Of a stretch of 64,000 nt of DNA, positions 13,223 through 27,354 are shown in pieces. The notes beneath the pieces are model-generated. The model searched no databases, was not told the DNA's origin, and worked only from the letters and a program-made list of their open reading frames with translations. Numbering within the stretch: position 1 is the stretch's first letter; each line of letters opens with the position of its first letter. The position numbers were made by a program, and so were the translations under genes. Origin of the DNA: Imbricaverruca yamaguchii (Eukaryota; Arthropoda; Thecostraca; Neoverrucidae); assembly GCA_034440575.1 (NCBI GenBank), contig JAOTOL010001559.1, forward strand, positions 835,001 through 899,000, in the 5' to 3' direction.

Positions 13223-13660
13223 CATCCCGCAACACTTTATACGGGAATGTTCACTTTATGAACTTACGAAACTTTCCCGTTCCTGTCATGATAGGTTTAT
13301 ATTTTCCATGATCCTGACTCCACACTTTGTGCGATGTTACGGTTTCTGCTAAGCCTCCTACGTTTTGCTAATTTCTGCCACACGATAGACTTGCGCTATA
13401 TTTGACGTGATAGAATGCTTCGTATGGACGTTCGCTGCGAAAATTATATTAGTGAAATTCGATCGTTAGTTCTCTACTTACCACATTCCCTGGTGGTTAA
13501 GAAATGCGCATAGCCACTAAGCCTTAATGCAACTCGTATATTTGGCTAAATATGCTCCCAGAATGACTACCGAACCGAGTCCCTGTCTCGGTGTTCTATT
13601 TTGGAACCCTTTTGCCTTTCTTCATCTACGGATGTGTCTTAGGACTCCAATCCATTTCTG

Positions 13661-15008
13661 TTAACACGCGCCCTGGAGGGCCTCTGAAAATAACGCACAC
13701 TGGAGGGGGCGGATTCCGCCCCCATACGATCTCAGCTCCTATGAAGGTTAGAGCAACGAAATTCATAGGGTGGATAGGCACCATAGTGACCTGTATTATG
13801 TGAAAAGATCATGACCTTAGGTCAATATCTTCAAGGTTAAATGAGGTCAAAATAGCAAAATTGTATGGTTTTGCGTGGCTTGGCTTGCCATTGTTATGGA
13901 TCGCTGTGGTCGTGTTTAAATGCTCCAAAATTGGCATTAATGATGTTTTTGACATTACTTTTGATGCAATACAGATGTCAGATCCGTCATTTAACCTCAG
14001 GTCACCTATATAGGAGCACTCTATTAGGTCATTACCTGCTCCAGTTACCGGAACCGGGCTCCCATCCCGACTACTCCGTTGGTCGGCTCGGCACAATCGG
14101 CTTCGCAAAGAAAGGAGTGAAATACATGAATAAAGTATGGAAACGCTTAGGTACACAATGACAATCAGTAGATTTCGGGATGTATAGGGAGTAACATGTA
14201 AAGTGACATCAATCGCATGACAGTCACTTGCATTTATGACACATTCCAATTGACCAAGTTTGGTTCCATTAGCCTATCATGAACGTGACCTGACTTGGCC
14301 TTGGTGACCTAACGTGACTTTTAAATTATATAGCATAACAATATGCATCAAACAAGTCGCTAGTGTTGTCAAGAACACTTCCCTATTGCCAATATATGGG
14401 AAGCGCATCAGCACCGATTTTTATGGTCTGGCGCTGCGAATTGTTTTTACTTTAACGGCCCCTAACTTGAAAACCCCTTGACCGATTTTCATTTTTCTTG
14501 CTTTAAGCAATGCGCCGGGCATTTCTAAGCAGGTACGCGAAAAAATTTGGCCCATATCGGCCGGTACAATATGGAGTTATGTACAACAAATCGGAAGGAT
14601 TGGCGAATTTCGCCATCCCCCTCCAGGGCGTGTGCTAACCTGTTATGGACTTGACCTGACTTGACCTTGGTGACTTGACATGACTCTGGAACAATGTAGC
14701 ATGACAATGAACATCAAACAAGTCGCTAGTTTTGCCAAAAACACTTCCTTTTTGCTAATATACGGGAAGCGCATCAGCGCCGATATTTGTGATCTGGCGC
14801 TGATAAATTTTTTGGACTTTAGCGACCCCTAACTCGAAAAAACTTTCGGCCGATTTTCATTTTTCCTACTTCAAACAACGCGCCGAACATTTATTGGCAG
14901 GTACTCAAACAATGGCGTATATCGGCCTGTAAAATCTGGAGTTATCTGCGAAAAACCGGAGGGGTGGGCGGACTTCGCCCCCCCCCTCCCCTCCAGTGCA
15001 CGTGTTAA
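13661..15008. mobile_element. TTAA-flanked element, 1.35 kb, piggyBac-like ends
   Basis: The left end is TTAACACGCGCCCTGGAGGG (13661). The right end reverse-complements to TTAACACGTGCACTGGAGGG, so 18 of 20 positions match, with TTAA at both limits. A further right-end-like copy, CCCTCCAGGGCGTGTGCTAA, lies inside near 14618-14637, where the first 366-bp tandem unit ends. The interior contains no transposase; a short frame at 13865-14161 shows no domain. I infer a non-autonomous element mobilised by a piggyBac-type transposase. Confidence 0.75.
14280..15008. repeat. two tandem ~366-bp units inside the TTAA element
   Basis: The block CAAACAAGTCGCTAGT occurs at about 14348 and 14715. Both units continue in parallel through GGGAAGCGCATCAGC, GATCTGGCGCTG or its variant, CCGATTTTCATTTTTC, AACGCGCCG and ATATCGGCC to a GGAGG/CCCTCCAG end block. 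Unit identity is about three quarters by eye. A satellite may have grown inside a transposon, or tandem insertion of shorter TTAA elements may have produced it. Confidence 0.75.
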
Positions 15009-17185
<2,177 letters not shown>

Positions 17186-17239
17186 GAAGCACCGAACGTA
17201 ATATTACGGCCTGCCCTCGCTGCCCTCCTCCCCCCCCCA

Positions 17240-18420
17240 CACCCCATCTCCGGTGGCGACACCTGTCTACAAGAGGTAGCTCGCTGGATTCCCTCGACGT
17301 GCTTACATTACCTATGATGTAACCAGGGGCAAGTGGAGTGCTGGAGTTCGAGAGTGAGCGGGTGGAAACAGGGCTAAAAACCTCTCGGTGGTCGCCGACG
17401 AGAAGTAATTTTGGGGTATTGATGGCTGGTCAGATACGGATCCAACGGAGTGGGTGGTAAGGAATCACTCACCATTTGGGATGAATGACAAAAAAAAAGT
17501 CGCGAAAGTGACATTTTGGTGCATTTGGCGTTTCTAAAAACCAAAGATCTTCCCTCCATTTTAAAATAAAATATGACTAGTTAGACGCTTCTCTAGTCAA
17601 TTGGCTCATCCACGGAAGTGTCGCCTATTCCAAAGGATCTTTTGGGTCCGTCAGTGTTGACGATAGGAAAGGGATTGAGACAGTGCTAAAATAATGTTTT
17701 TTCATTTGTTGCGAGATGGCGAAACAAGCACAGTAGGATGCCGAAATTCGCCATGGAAACGAGGCAATTGAACAAACATTCACATATCATGTGGGCAGTG
17801 CACACTGAATCATATGGCTCATGAGCCTGATACCACTGAGTCGGATATGAATCGATTCAAAAAAAAATTACAGTCTGTTTGAGTCGCGAGTCGAATCAGA
17901 GTTCAAGATCTGAGTCACATGTGAGCCGACTAAACAAATTTGAGTCGAGCACATGCCTGCTTGACATACAGTTTATAACTGGACTGAGATATCTGATGTC
18001 AATTTATTCCTCTTTCATTGACTATGCAGACCAGCAAAGTCGCTCGGCGATAGGGAAGGACGAACACATTTCGCGCGAATAAACAGCTGGAAATCTGGCA
18101 GAAAAAGATGGAGTCCTTCGGGATATTGGTAATCCCAAAAACATTACATTTGGGCTGCCGGTGAAGGTACCGATACTTAATAACACGCCCTTACCACCCA
18201 TGTGCAGATACGGAATATGCAGTTGGTTTTCAGGATTGCTTTCCATTTTTCATTCATATGCGTCTAGACCAGGGGTGTTCTTTGTCATATTCTTGAGGGA
18301 CAAGTGCCCCCTCAATGCTGGCTCTATCCCCTAATAATGTAGACTATTAATTCACAATGGGTACAAAGGGGCACGTGACCTATCGATGTGGAGCTTCCCA
18401 TTAAGTTCATGAACTTTGCA
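17240..18420. other. stretch without recognisable feature
   Basis: No gene, RNA or clear mobile-element signature seen on either strand. Confidence 0.5.
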
Positions 18421-18424
18421 CCCA

Positions 18425-18426
<2 letters not shown>

Positions 18427-18483
<57 letters not shown>

Positions 18484-18526
18484 TATGTGTGTGTGTGTGT
18501 ATGCCGGACGTCTTATATGTATATAT

Positions 18527-18579
<53 letters not shown>

Positions 18580-18680
18580 ATGCCGTACGTCTTATATGTA
18601 TATATTATGTATATCTATATATATATATATATATATATCATATGTGTGTATATATACCGGCCGTCTTATATATGAAAACT
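18427..18680. repeat. compound TA/TG microsatellite with a thrice-repeated linker
   Basis: TA and TG tracts alternate with three copies of a linker, GCCGGACGTCTTATATGTAT (about 18502) and relatives at about 18582 (GCCGTACGTCTTATATG) and 18657 (CCGGCCGTCTTATATATG), giving a ~80-bp higher-order unit. Confidence 0.85.
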
Positions 18681-18929
18681 TGCCGGTAAATTCGTAAATA
18701 TTTTAACAGGAGGGAGAAGGTTGAAATCCACTGACAAAGGAACGACGGTGATGGGTTTGGTATCTTGCAGAGCCAAATTAAGTTTGTATGATAAATTTAG
18801 TCCGAGTTGTTGCTGGGTGGCTTTAGGAACCAGGGTTCTATTGCTAAGCAGAGCTTGTTGCGTGAACCCTGGCCCCACCACCTGATCCATGAATTCCAGT
18901 TCAACGGAAGAATTTTGATCAAACGTTTA

Positions 18930-19122
18930 ACGTGCCGTCAATGCACCGACACGGCCGCACGGTAGCTCGTCCCCGGCCTTGTTGGGCCAGATGCCAACAA
19001 ACTGACACTCCCGGCCGGGGGCCAAATGCGAGCTCGCGAAGCGACTCGAACCCTGTGTTGCCAGGACAGGGGAGATCAACGCAGACCAGCGCTCTGACCA
19101 ACTCAGCTACCGGAGCGGCGTA
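18930..19122 (-). mobile_element. tRNA-derived SINE
   Basis: Read on the minus strand, the left end carries an A-box-like GGTAGCTGAGTTGGTCAGAG (complement at about 19092-19111), and 50 bases on a B-box-like GGGTTCGAGTCG (complement at about 19042-19053). This is the RNA polymerase III promoter layout of a tRNA. The anticodon-arm region cannot fold into a clean clover leaf, and a GC-rich body (GGCCCCCGGCCGGG) plus the tail GACGGCACGTTAAACG follow, so it is a SINE rather than a tRNA gene. Confidence 0.7.
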
Positions 19123-19164
19123 AGTTGATAACTTGTTCCTATTTATCTCAGTATAAGATAACAA

Positions 19165-22100
19165 TGGTTACCTATGAAATATACTGATCGAAATCAGGCG
19201 ACCATTTGTATGAGTTTTGCTTGAGCCACCTTGAAGTCCGTTTGTTCCCGCATGCAAAGATTAGGTACGCCACTGTTCATGCTACTCTATCTGGGACGTG
19301 CGAACCCCGAGTCTTAATCACTGAAAGGGGCTTACTTAGACCTCCGATGTAAAATCCAGCTCATGAAATATAGGTGGTTCTGTTGTTATGGAAGGGAGGT
19401 ATTGCAAACAGTAGGAGCAGTCCCTCCTACAACCTCAAAACGCTACAACCTAAAGTTGTTCAATCCTGTTTTTTCCAAGCAAACATTTGGAGACATCGGG
19501 ATATCAAGCTTGAATTTTCCCAAACACCAGCCTTGAAGGCCTGTCGATAGCACTGACCATGAGTATATCCCAGAGTGAGGAAACAGGGTGACCAACTCCC
19601 TCCCTGAAGTGATAAAACCTCAAGTGGAATTTACCTGAGATTGAATACTCAGTGTACTGAGGCTTAAAATATTGGCCAGAATGTATACAGACATGTTTCA
19701 GCCCCCTTTTCCACACCATTTCGGAACAAGGGAAAACCACACACATGATTAATGCTCCAGCATTACAACCAGGTATTTGTACCAAATGCTGACATTATTT
19801 GCTATCAGAAAAAAATGCACCTTATTTGTCAGAAAGGATCTAGCTTAGTGCTTTATTCATCTTTTTAGGCATGGATAGCCACAAATACTCTTCTTAATAG
19901 CATCCTTTGCACTGTAGTTGATCCAATTTTTCTCCAAAGTGCATTCGGTGAGCCTCTTCCTTTAGGGGCCATGTCTTTGTGAACCAGCTGATGCACACAG
20001 TGCACCTGAAGTTACTACTAATATTTATAGTCCAGGATGTGACCATGCAGAAATAATGTTCCAATGAATATGCACTCCAGTGAGAAAATTCCATTAATTA
20101 TACATGCTAATTCATAAGCAAACTGAGTTCACAAAAACATCATACTTGGAAAGGAGGATATTTCCATCAAAATGCACATTAATGCTGCCCTTAAAGCTCT
20201 GGAGCAACAGCGGCATGCATATATTGAAACACAGATAAAATGTGAAAATTAATTCTGATAACCTGCATATCAGATACTTCCCACTTAATCTACAAAATAC
20301 TCTGCATTCTTATTGCTGAGCACAGGGCTAGAGAGCAGATAATGAGGCACATGTCATGCCAAATATACTTATATTTTAGTGCCAGCTAATGGTTTTCATA
20401 TGCTGCGCAATGGGTATTGAGCTATCGTTATATCTGTCATAACATGTATGTTTCTTTCATCTGGTGTTCAACTGCATGTTCATGATTATAATATTGCAAG
20501 ACATAGGTAACAAAGCTTTTTCTCCAAAGGGAGGTTGAGATAGGTTAAATTAAGTCATGCTGCATATTTGTCTACATTTCCTTGAATGTTCTACTACCTA
20601 AATAAGTCACTTTTTGTTGTTATTTTGCATACAACCGGAAAAGTAAGCATTTGCACAGAAAATAAACGATTCCCTCGTCTTAGTCACCTTCATAAACATT
20701 GCATTATATTTGTAAGTTCCAAGGATTCATAAAACGAATTAAAGCATACATTTACCGGTAAGCCTAGGTTCATATTTGGTAAATCCAGGTATGGTTCCAA
20801 TTTCAGTTCGTGAACTAAGCGTTATGAACGGTAACAGGTTGAAGGTTGTTGTATCCCATGAGCTGAAGAAATTCTGCACCAAGCTTAAGAGCATGTTCAA
20901 TAACCCATGCACCCAAACAATACTCCTCATCCTCATATACCCACGCCAACATTTCGAAGCACCGTTTGCCAAACCACAACACTCTCACGTCCTCACTACG
21001 CCATAGCTGAATCTTAGCCAGGTTTTAAAACAATTTCGAAGGTTTACGTGACGTCACAATATATACAAAAATCCTGGTAGATTATACTATAAATATAGCA
21101 CATTTTTGCTTACGTCACTTGGGCTGGAACTAGAAAACCTACTAGGCTCCGTTGTATCCTTTGGTCTTAGTACCCAGTCATGAACCACGCACATGTGCGC
21201 GTTCTCAACAAAGCACCACGAGCTGCCTAGTTTCAATTGCCTGATTTACTACTAGATTTCTGGACGACAGCCAGGACATCCATTGTTCTCCGTCCCGACG
21301 GCACTTACGGAGACCACGGTATGCCATTGGTTTAACATTGTGGCCGCCAGAAAAGCGCCGTCCTGTGCCGACCGAAGCGCATAGTATATATCTGGTAGGT
21401 AAGATTGACGGGATATTTATAGTATGTATTAGAGGAAAACTCCTAGTATACTTTTGGTCTGAAAAAAAGATGAATGCTGCTAAATAATAGTATCCGATAA
21501 ATCGACGAATACTGCCCATTTGGTTAAAATATTGCCCAACATATTCACCACAAAATTATGGTTATGGTCGCCATTGAAGCCTGGTAAGGCCGCACCTGGT
21601 CGCCGACGTCGCCGGCAGGACGGCGCGTTTTTAAGCCCTGGGTGGAAACTTGTTGGATCCAAAGAGGATGCGAGCGGATGACCGTTTTTCTACTCATATA
21701 TACTTTTTTAATTTTACAGAATTTGCTGGACATACAATTGATAAACCCAGATAATCGTTGGGTGCGAGTATTTACCCTCCAATGGTTTGGTGAACTGACT
21801 ACACGACAGACTTAGTGCATACCCAGGTGCTTGTACTTTTCTGGCACGTTTGCAGGTCTGGAAATAAATAGCGAATATTAAGGTAACATTTGCACATATA
21901 GAAGAGCAGTCGAGGTAGCCATCATGCCCCTATGAACAAGACATTGAAAAAGAAATTCGTTGAAAAAGAAATTTCTAGATTCTCACCGTGCAAAACCAAA
22001 AATGAATGACTCTCCAAGCGCGGCAAAAGCGTGTTCTATGTCATGCCATTAAGAAAAAGTTCGGCCCCAACTTAGAAGATCCTGGCTGCGCCACTCAGCA

Positions 22101-22189
22101 TACATACCATTACATTTCAACATATATCGTGGCATTTCACAGAGTAGACAATCTCGTAATGGTTACCGGTCCGTGGGTGAGAAAAGAAA
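19165..22189. other. long stretch with no clear gene
   Basis: AT-rich unique-looking sequence. Nothing recognised apart from a possible short coding remnant at 20819-21023. Confidence 0.45.
20819..21023 (-). other. possible short coding relic, unrecognised
   Basis: On the minus strand an open stretch of about 68 codons between a TAA and a TAG has protein-like composition, including LWRSEDVRVLWFGKRCFEML and, further on, YEDEEYCLGAW and HALKLGAEFLQLMGYNN. I do not recognise the family. There is no good start codon or convincing splice site at its edges, so it could be an exon fragment, a transposon relic or chance. Confidence 0.25.
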
Positions 22190-24259
22190 CGAATTTTCTA
22201 AAGGCATTGAACGACGAGCCGATAACTGTCTCCCTGACTGTCGTCCGCACTGGATAATCTTATTGTATTCACATTGATAAAGCGGTACGATACAGAACTA
22301 CACGTTTGCCCAACACCACGTTACACGATTGTACAATTGGTGTGTTGGGTCGATATATATGGTCGGTAATGGCCCGCAGGCCTGTTCCGACATATATTGT
22401 GTCGAGGCTTGAAAACGTCTCAACTGGAGTCGGGAGAAGACCCACGACTCAAACACAGCCTTTTTCAAGGCTCACGATATCCGTTGGAGTAGCTGCAATG
22501 ATACGGTGTGCAGGTCACTCCTATTTAAACATATTACAATACCGCCGTACATTCAGCACGTTTTCCGATAGCAATGCTCAGGTACTCTGAAAGCTAAGTA
22601 AGTCGAATGTACATGCTCCATTACTCAGCTACGGTATCTAGCAAATAAATAACATGTAAATCAGTCTTTCAAAATCAGCATTTCGCCCCAATCTGCAATA
22701 GTTCCAGAAACTTGCCACTCCGTTCTGGGCTCCATCGCTAAGCGCCTTGCTGGTCAATACCATACATGCAGGCAACCTGCTGGCGGTGGTCCTTCGGACA
22801 GCCACCACGCCACGGAACGTGGTACCCTCTGACCGCCAAACCGGCGCGAGGGGATTCGGTCTCGGACCGAAGGGGAGATCTGACAGGTGATCACTCTTTC
22901 GAGATATGGCAGTGGGCAGCCCGCCGGGAACTGTACACACTTGCGGCAGTACAGACTAAATTCGACAGACCGGCTGTGGCAGTCAAAGGGTTAAGAGTTG
23001 AAATTATTGGGAGTAGGTAAGGCCAACATTAATTGGCACCTTCTACGTCACAAGTATCGAGTCAAGACCTATGAATGTAGGCATATAGGTTGGTGTGGCA
23101 GAACGTCTGAGTTTAATGGAAGAGGATGCCACCAAAGAATATTGTTTTAAATCCAGGAGACACCATGGGGACAATGCTAAATTTCCTGAATTTTGGCAAA
23201 TACAACCTACCTATAGGTAGGTGTCTCTATTGGTGTCACTATGAACTTGATTCAAGAGCCAAATGACCTTAACGACCAAGCTGTCTGGAAAGCCACTTCA
23301 CCTAGTGTGCACAACTTGCACCTAGTGTGCACCTAGTGTGCACATAGTTCAGGCTTCTTTCAGATATGGGAAAGAAGAATGAATGAATGGTATTGTCATT
23401 GACAACCTTAGCATGTGTGGGAGGGGAAGAGAGGGGAAGGGGCATTGATTTGCATCCTTTTTTGGTGGCTATGGATCCACCAATGCTGATCTTGACCCCT
23501 CATGTTGATTTGGGCCCCAAAAAAACTTATGTTATATTTGTGCTCATAAGGAAGCTAATGGAAAATATGAAGAAAAACACAATGCTAATTAGAAAACTTG
23601 GTTGATGCTAACCACCAAATTTCGCACAGAAATGAAACACATTTCGATTAGATGGTGCATTACCTCTCCACCTCTTGTCGTAAACTTGAAAATTGCGTGA
23701 AAAAAAAACGGAGTTACGTCTTTGCAGTCACAGCTTACATCACAAAACGTTGCGATCAGCTGATGCTGATGCATTTTAAACCAGATTGTCTGAAAAATCT
23801 GCAAAACCATTAGATAATAATGCCATTGTCATCCTGATGCTTCCACACATGACCAATGGCAAAAGCACATGCATATGGAGCTCGAACTGGATTCATTCCA
23901 TTCTCAACATTAGGCGTCTGACGCAATCAGGAGAATCGTGGAGAATCTGACACAATCGTGGACATCAGGAGGATCTCCAGTAAAGAAAGAAAACAGTTAG
24001 GTTTCTGATGTCATTCAACAAATATAAAGCATGCGCTGGCGACAAGCACGCCCGGATGCTCGCTAGTGCGTGCGCGAAGAATATAGTGCAGTGCAGACAA
24101 GCGAATCAGAACGTCACATAAATTTGGCCTCCGGATTAAACACTGCGCACAATTGCACCACAACTGTCTCACCTCCGTCATATATGTCGACCGCAACCAC
24201 AAATTTGTACTTGAGATTCTAGGATTTCCGTGACTGAAATTTTCATCTTTGGATATAAA
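22190..24259. repeat. left arm of a large inverted repeat
   Basis: This ~2.1-kb arm is the reverse-complement partner of 25228-27340. The outer end CGAATTTTCTAAAGGCATTG matches the complement of 27320-27340, and the inner end TTTTCATCTTTGGAT matches the complement at about 25228. Conserved landmarks include GCAGGCAACCTGCTGGCGG, GCGCGAGGGGATTCGG and the block around 24033-24100. Frames at 22638-23020 are present in both arms and show no domain. Many small indels separate the arms, so the duplication is not recent. Confidence 0.9.
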
Positions 24260-25227
24260 TAGCGAATATGAAGACATGTGAAGTCGAGTATGGCATCAGA
24301 TGTCAGTTGATTTTAAACCGACTTATTTTATACCATTGAAAATTGATTCTGTAATGTACAACATCTGGTATAGAATTTAAGGAAATGCAATGTGATAATT
24401 TGGGGCACAAATTCTGGAATTAAGTGCAAAAGTGACAGGGTTAAACCTTCATGGAAGTTATTCAAGATGTTATAAAAATGTAGCAAGTTCGATTTTTGCT
24501 TAGTTAAGATCGTTGAAAATTGTCACGACATCGCACAAAGTAGGTATGTCGCGTTTTTATCACAAGACGTTGAGTGACCAATTGCTCTCATTTCACTTTA
24601 AAGGCAGTGACGGTGAAATTATGTGATAATAAAACGCACTACAAATCATAAGAGAGCTTGTTTCAACATTGTTGAAATTTGACCATTGGTAATCACTTGC
24701 ACTTTCCATAGAAACCATAATATAGCATTAATCAGAGCAAGCTCACTCTGGTGGTGTTCCTTCGCAAACCCGCCATCAGAGCGGCGCCAACGAAATTACG
24801 TCCGCTCAAGACGCCTAACGATTTTTTAGTAATTGTCAAACTTGCACACAATCCAGTGCAGTCAACAAAAATCAGTTATCGTTTAGATTGTGGATAGGTA
24901 AACTATATTTATCTTCAGTAGCCAGCCCATCACGATGTAAGCTTGATATTTACGTAAGCTTGATATTTATGTTGATGTGAGCCAAATATAGCTTTTAGCC
25001 CATGTTACCATGAAATACAAATTTTTAGCAAGAAGCTGCATGCACAGTGTATTATAATTGCTATTCTTCTTGCTACGCCGTACCTTACAAGACTCTCTAA
25101 ACGAACCTTGTGAAGTTATGCAAGGCCAAACCCCACCACTAAATGTTTGGAGAGACTTAATAGACACTAGCGCGTATGAAATGTCACAAATCGTGATAGG
25201 CGTTCCTCAGAACATCCAAAATGGTAG
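24260..25227. other. spacer of the inverted repeat
   Basis: About 970 bases between the arms, AT-rich. No coding, RNA or transposon signature identified. Confidence 0.6.
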
Positions 25228-27340
25228 CATCCAAAGATGAAAAGTTCAGGCACGGAAATCCTAGAATCTCGAGCACAAATTTGTGGTTGCGGTCGACAAA
25301 TATGACGGAGGTGACACAGTTGTGGTGCAATTGGGCGCAGTGTTTAATCCGGAGGCCAAATTTATGTGCGTCGTTCTGATTCGTGTTTATGTACTGCACC
25401 ATATTCTTCGCGCACGCACTAGCGAGCATCCGGTCGTGCTTGTCGCGAGCGCATGCTTTATATTTGTTGAATGGCATCAGAAACCTACCTGTTTTCTTTA
25501 TTTACTGGAGATCCTTCTGATGTCCACGATTGTGTCAGATTCTCCACGATTCTCCTGATTGCGTCAGACGCTTAATGTTGAGAATGGAATGAATCCAGTT
25601 CGAGCTCCATATGCATGTGCTTTTGCCATTGGTCATGTGTGCAAGCATCAGGATGACGATGCAATTGTTGTCTAATGGCTTTGCAGATTTTGCAGAAATT
25701 CTGGTTTAAATGCATCAGCATCAGCTGATCGCAACGTTTTGTGATGTAAGCTATGCCTGCAAAGACTTAGCTCCATTTTTTCACACAATTTTCAATTTTA
25801 CGACAAGAGGTGGAGAGGTAATCCACCATTCAAACGAAATGTGTTTCAATTCTGTACAAAATTTCGTGGTTGGCATCAACCAAGTTTTCTAAATAGCATA
25901 GTGTTTTTTCTTCACATTTTCCTTTAGTTTTCTATCAGCACAAATATAACATAAGTTTTTTGGTCCCAAATCAACATCGGGGGGTTAAGATCAACATCGG
26001 TGGGTCCATAGCCACCAAAAAAAAGGATACAAATCGATGCCCCTTCCCCTCTCTTCCCCTCCCACACATGCTAAGGTTCTCAATGACAACACAATTCACG
26101 AATTCTCCTTTCCCATATCTGAAAGAAGCCTGAACTATGTTGATTTGTGCACACTAGGTGAAATGGCTTTCCAGACAGCTTGGTCGTCAAGGTCATTTCG
26201 CACTTGAATTAAGTTTACAGTGACACCAATAGAGATACCTACCTGTAGGCTGGTTACATTTTCCCAAATTCAGGAAATTTAGCATTGTCTCCATGGTGTC
26301 GCCTGCATTTTTTTAATGCTTTGGTGGCACCCTCTTCCATTAAACTCAAGATGTTTTGCCACACCAACCTATATGCCTACATTCATGGGTCTTGACTCGA
26401 TACTTGTGACGTAGAAGGTGCCAATTAATGTTGGCCTTAACTACTCCCAATAATTTCAACTCTTAACCCTTTGATTGCCACAGCCGGTCTGTCGAATTTA
26501 GTCTGCACTGCCGCAAGTGTGTACAGTTCCCGGCGGGCTGCCCACTGCCATATCTCGAAAGAGTGATCACCTGTCAGACCTCCCCTTCGGTCCGAGATCG
26601 AATCCCCTCGCGCCGGTTTGGCGGTCAGAGGGTACCACGTTCCGTGGCGTGGTGGCTGTCCGAAGGACCACCGCCAGCAGGTTGCCTGCATGTATGGTAT
26701 TGACCAGCAAGGCGCTTAGCGATCGAGCCCAGAACGGAGTGGTAAATTTCTGGAACTATTGCAGATTGGAGCAAAATGCTGATTTTGAAAGACTGATTTA
26801 TTTGCTATTATTTGCTAGATACCGTAGTTGAGTAATTACTCAGCTACGTACTACGGAGCATGTACATTCGACTTACTTAGCTTTCAGAGCATCTGAACAT
26901 TGTTATCGGAACAACGTGCTGAATGTACGGCGGTATTATATGTTGAAATAGGAATGACCTGCACGCCGTATCATTGCAGCTACTCCACCGGATATTGTGA
27001 GCCTTGAAAAAGGCTGCATTTCAGTCGTGGGTCTTCTCACGAGTCCAGTTGAGACGTTTTGAAGCTTCGACACAATATACGTCGGAGCAGGCGTGCCGGC
27101 CATTACCATTCCAACTTATCTCAATATACTCTTAGTTATGACATATAACTCACATCAAACCTCCAAACAGTCGCGCATTTTGAGGCCTATATATCAACCC
27201 AATACACCTATTGTACAATCGTGTAACGTAGTGTTGGGCAAACGTGTAGTTCTGCATCGTACCGCTTTATTAATGTGAATACAATAAGATTATTCAGTGC
27301 GGACGACAGTTAGGGTCGTTCAATGCCTTTAGAAAATTCG
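25228..27340. repeat. right arm of a large inverted repeat
   Basis: Inverted partner of 22190-24259 over its whole length. Its outer edge stops within about 20 bases of the first homologous codons of transposase-like copy A, so the arm may have replaced the 5' part of that gene or served as its left boundary. Confidence 0.9.
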
Positions 27341-27354
27341 TAGCCAGTCTCTAA

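Noticed and set aside
18930..19122. Functional tRNA gene
   Set aside because: A and B boxes are present but the intervening arms do not fold properly and a SINE body and tail follow.
22970..23000. TTAACCCTTTGACTGCCACAG in both inverted-repeat arms as a piggyBac-type terminus
   Set aside because: No partner terminus with inverted similarity could be found within either arm, so the element could not be delimited.
22638..23020. Frames shared by both arms of the inverted repeat (also 26437-26831) as a conserved gene
   Set aside because: Both strands are open, so similarity between arms reflects duplication; no domain seen.
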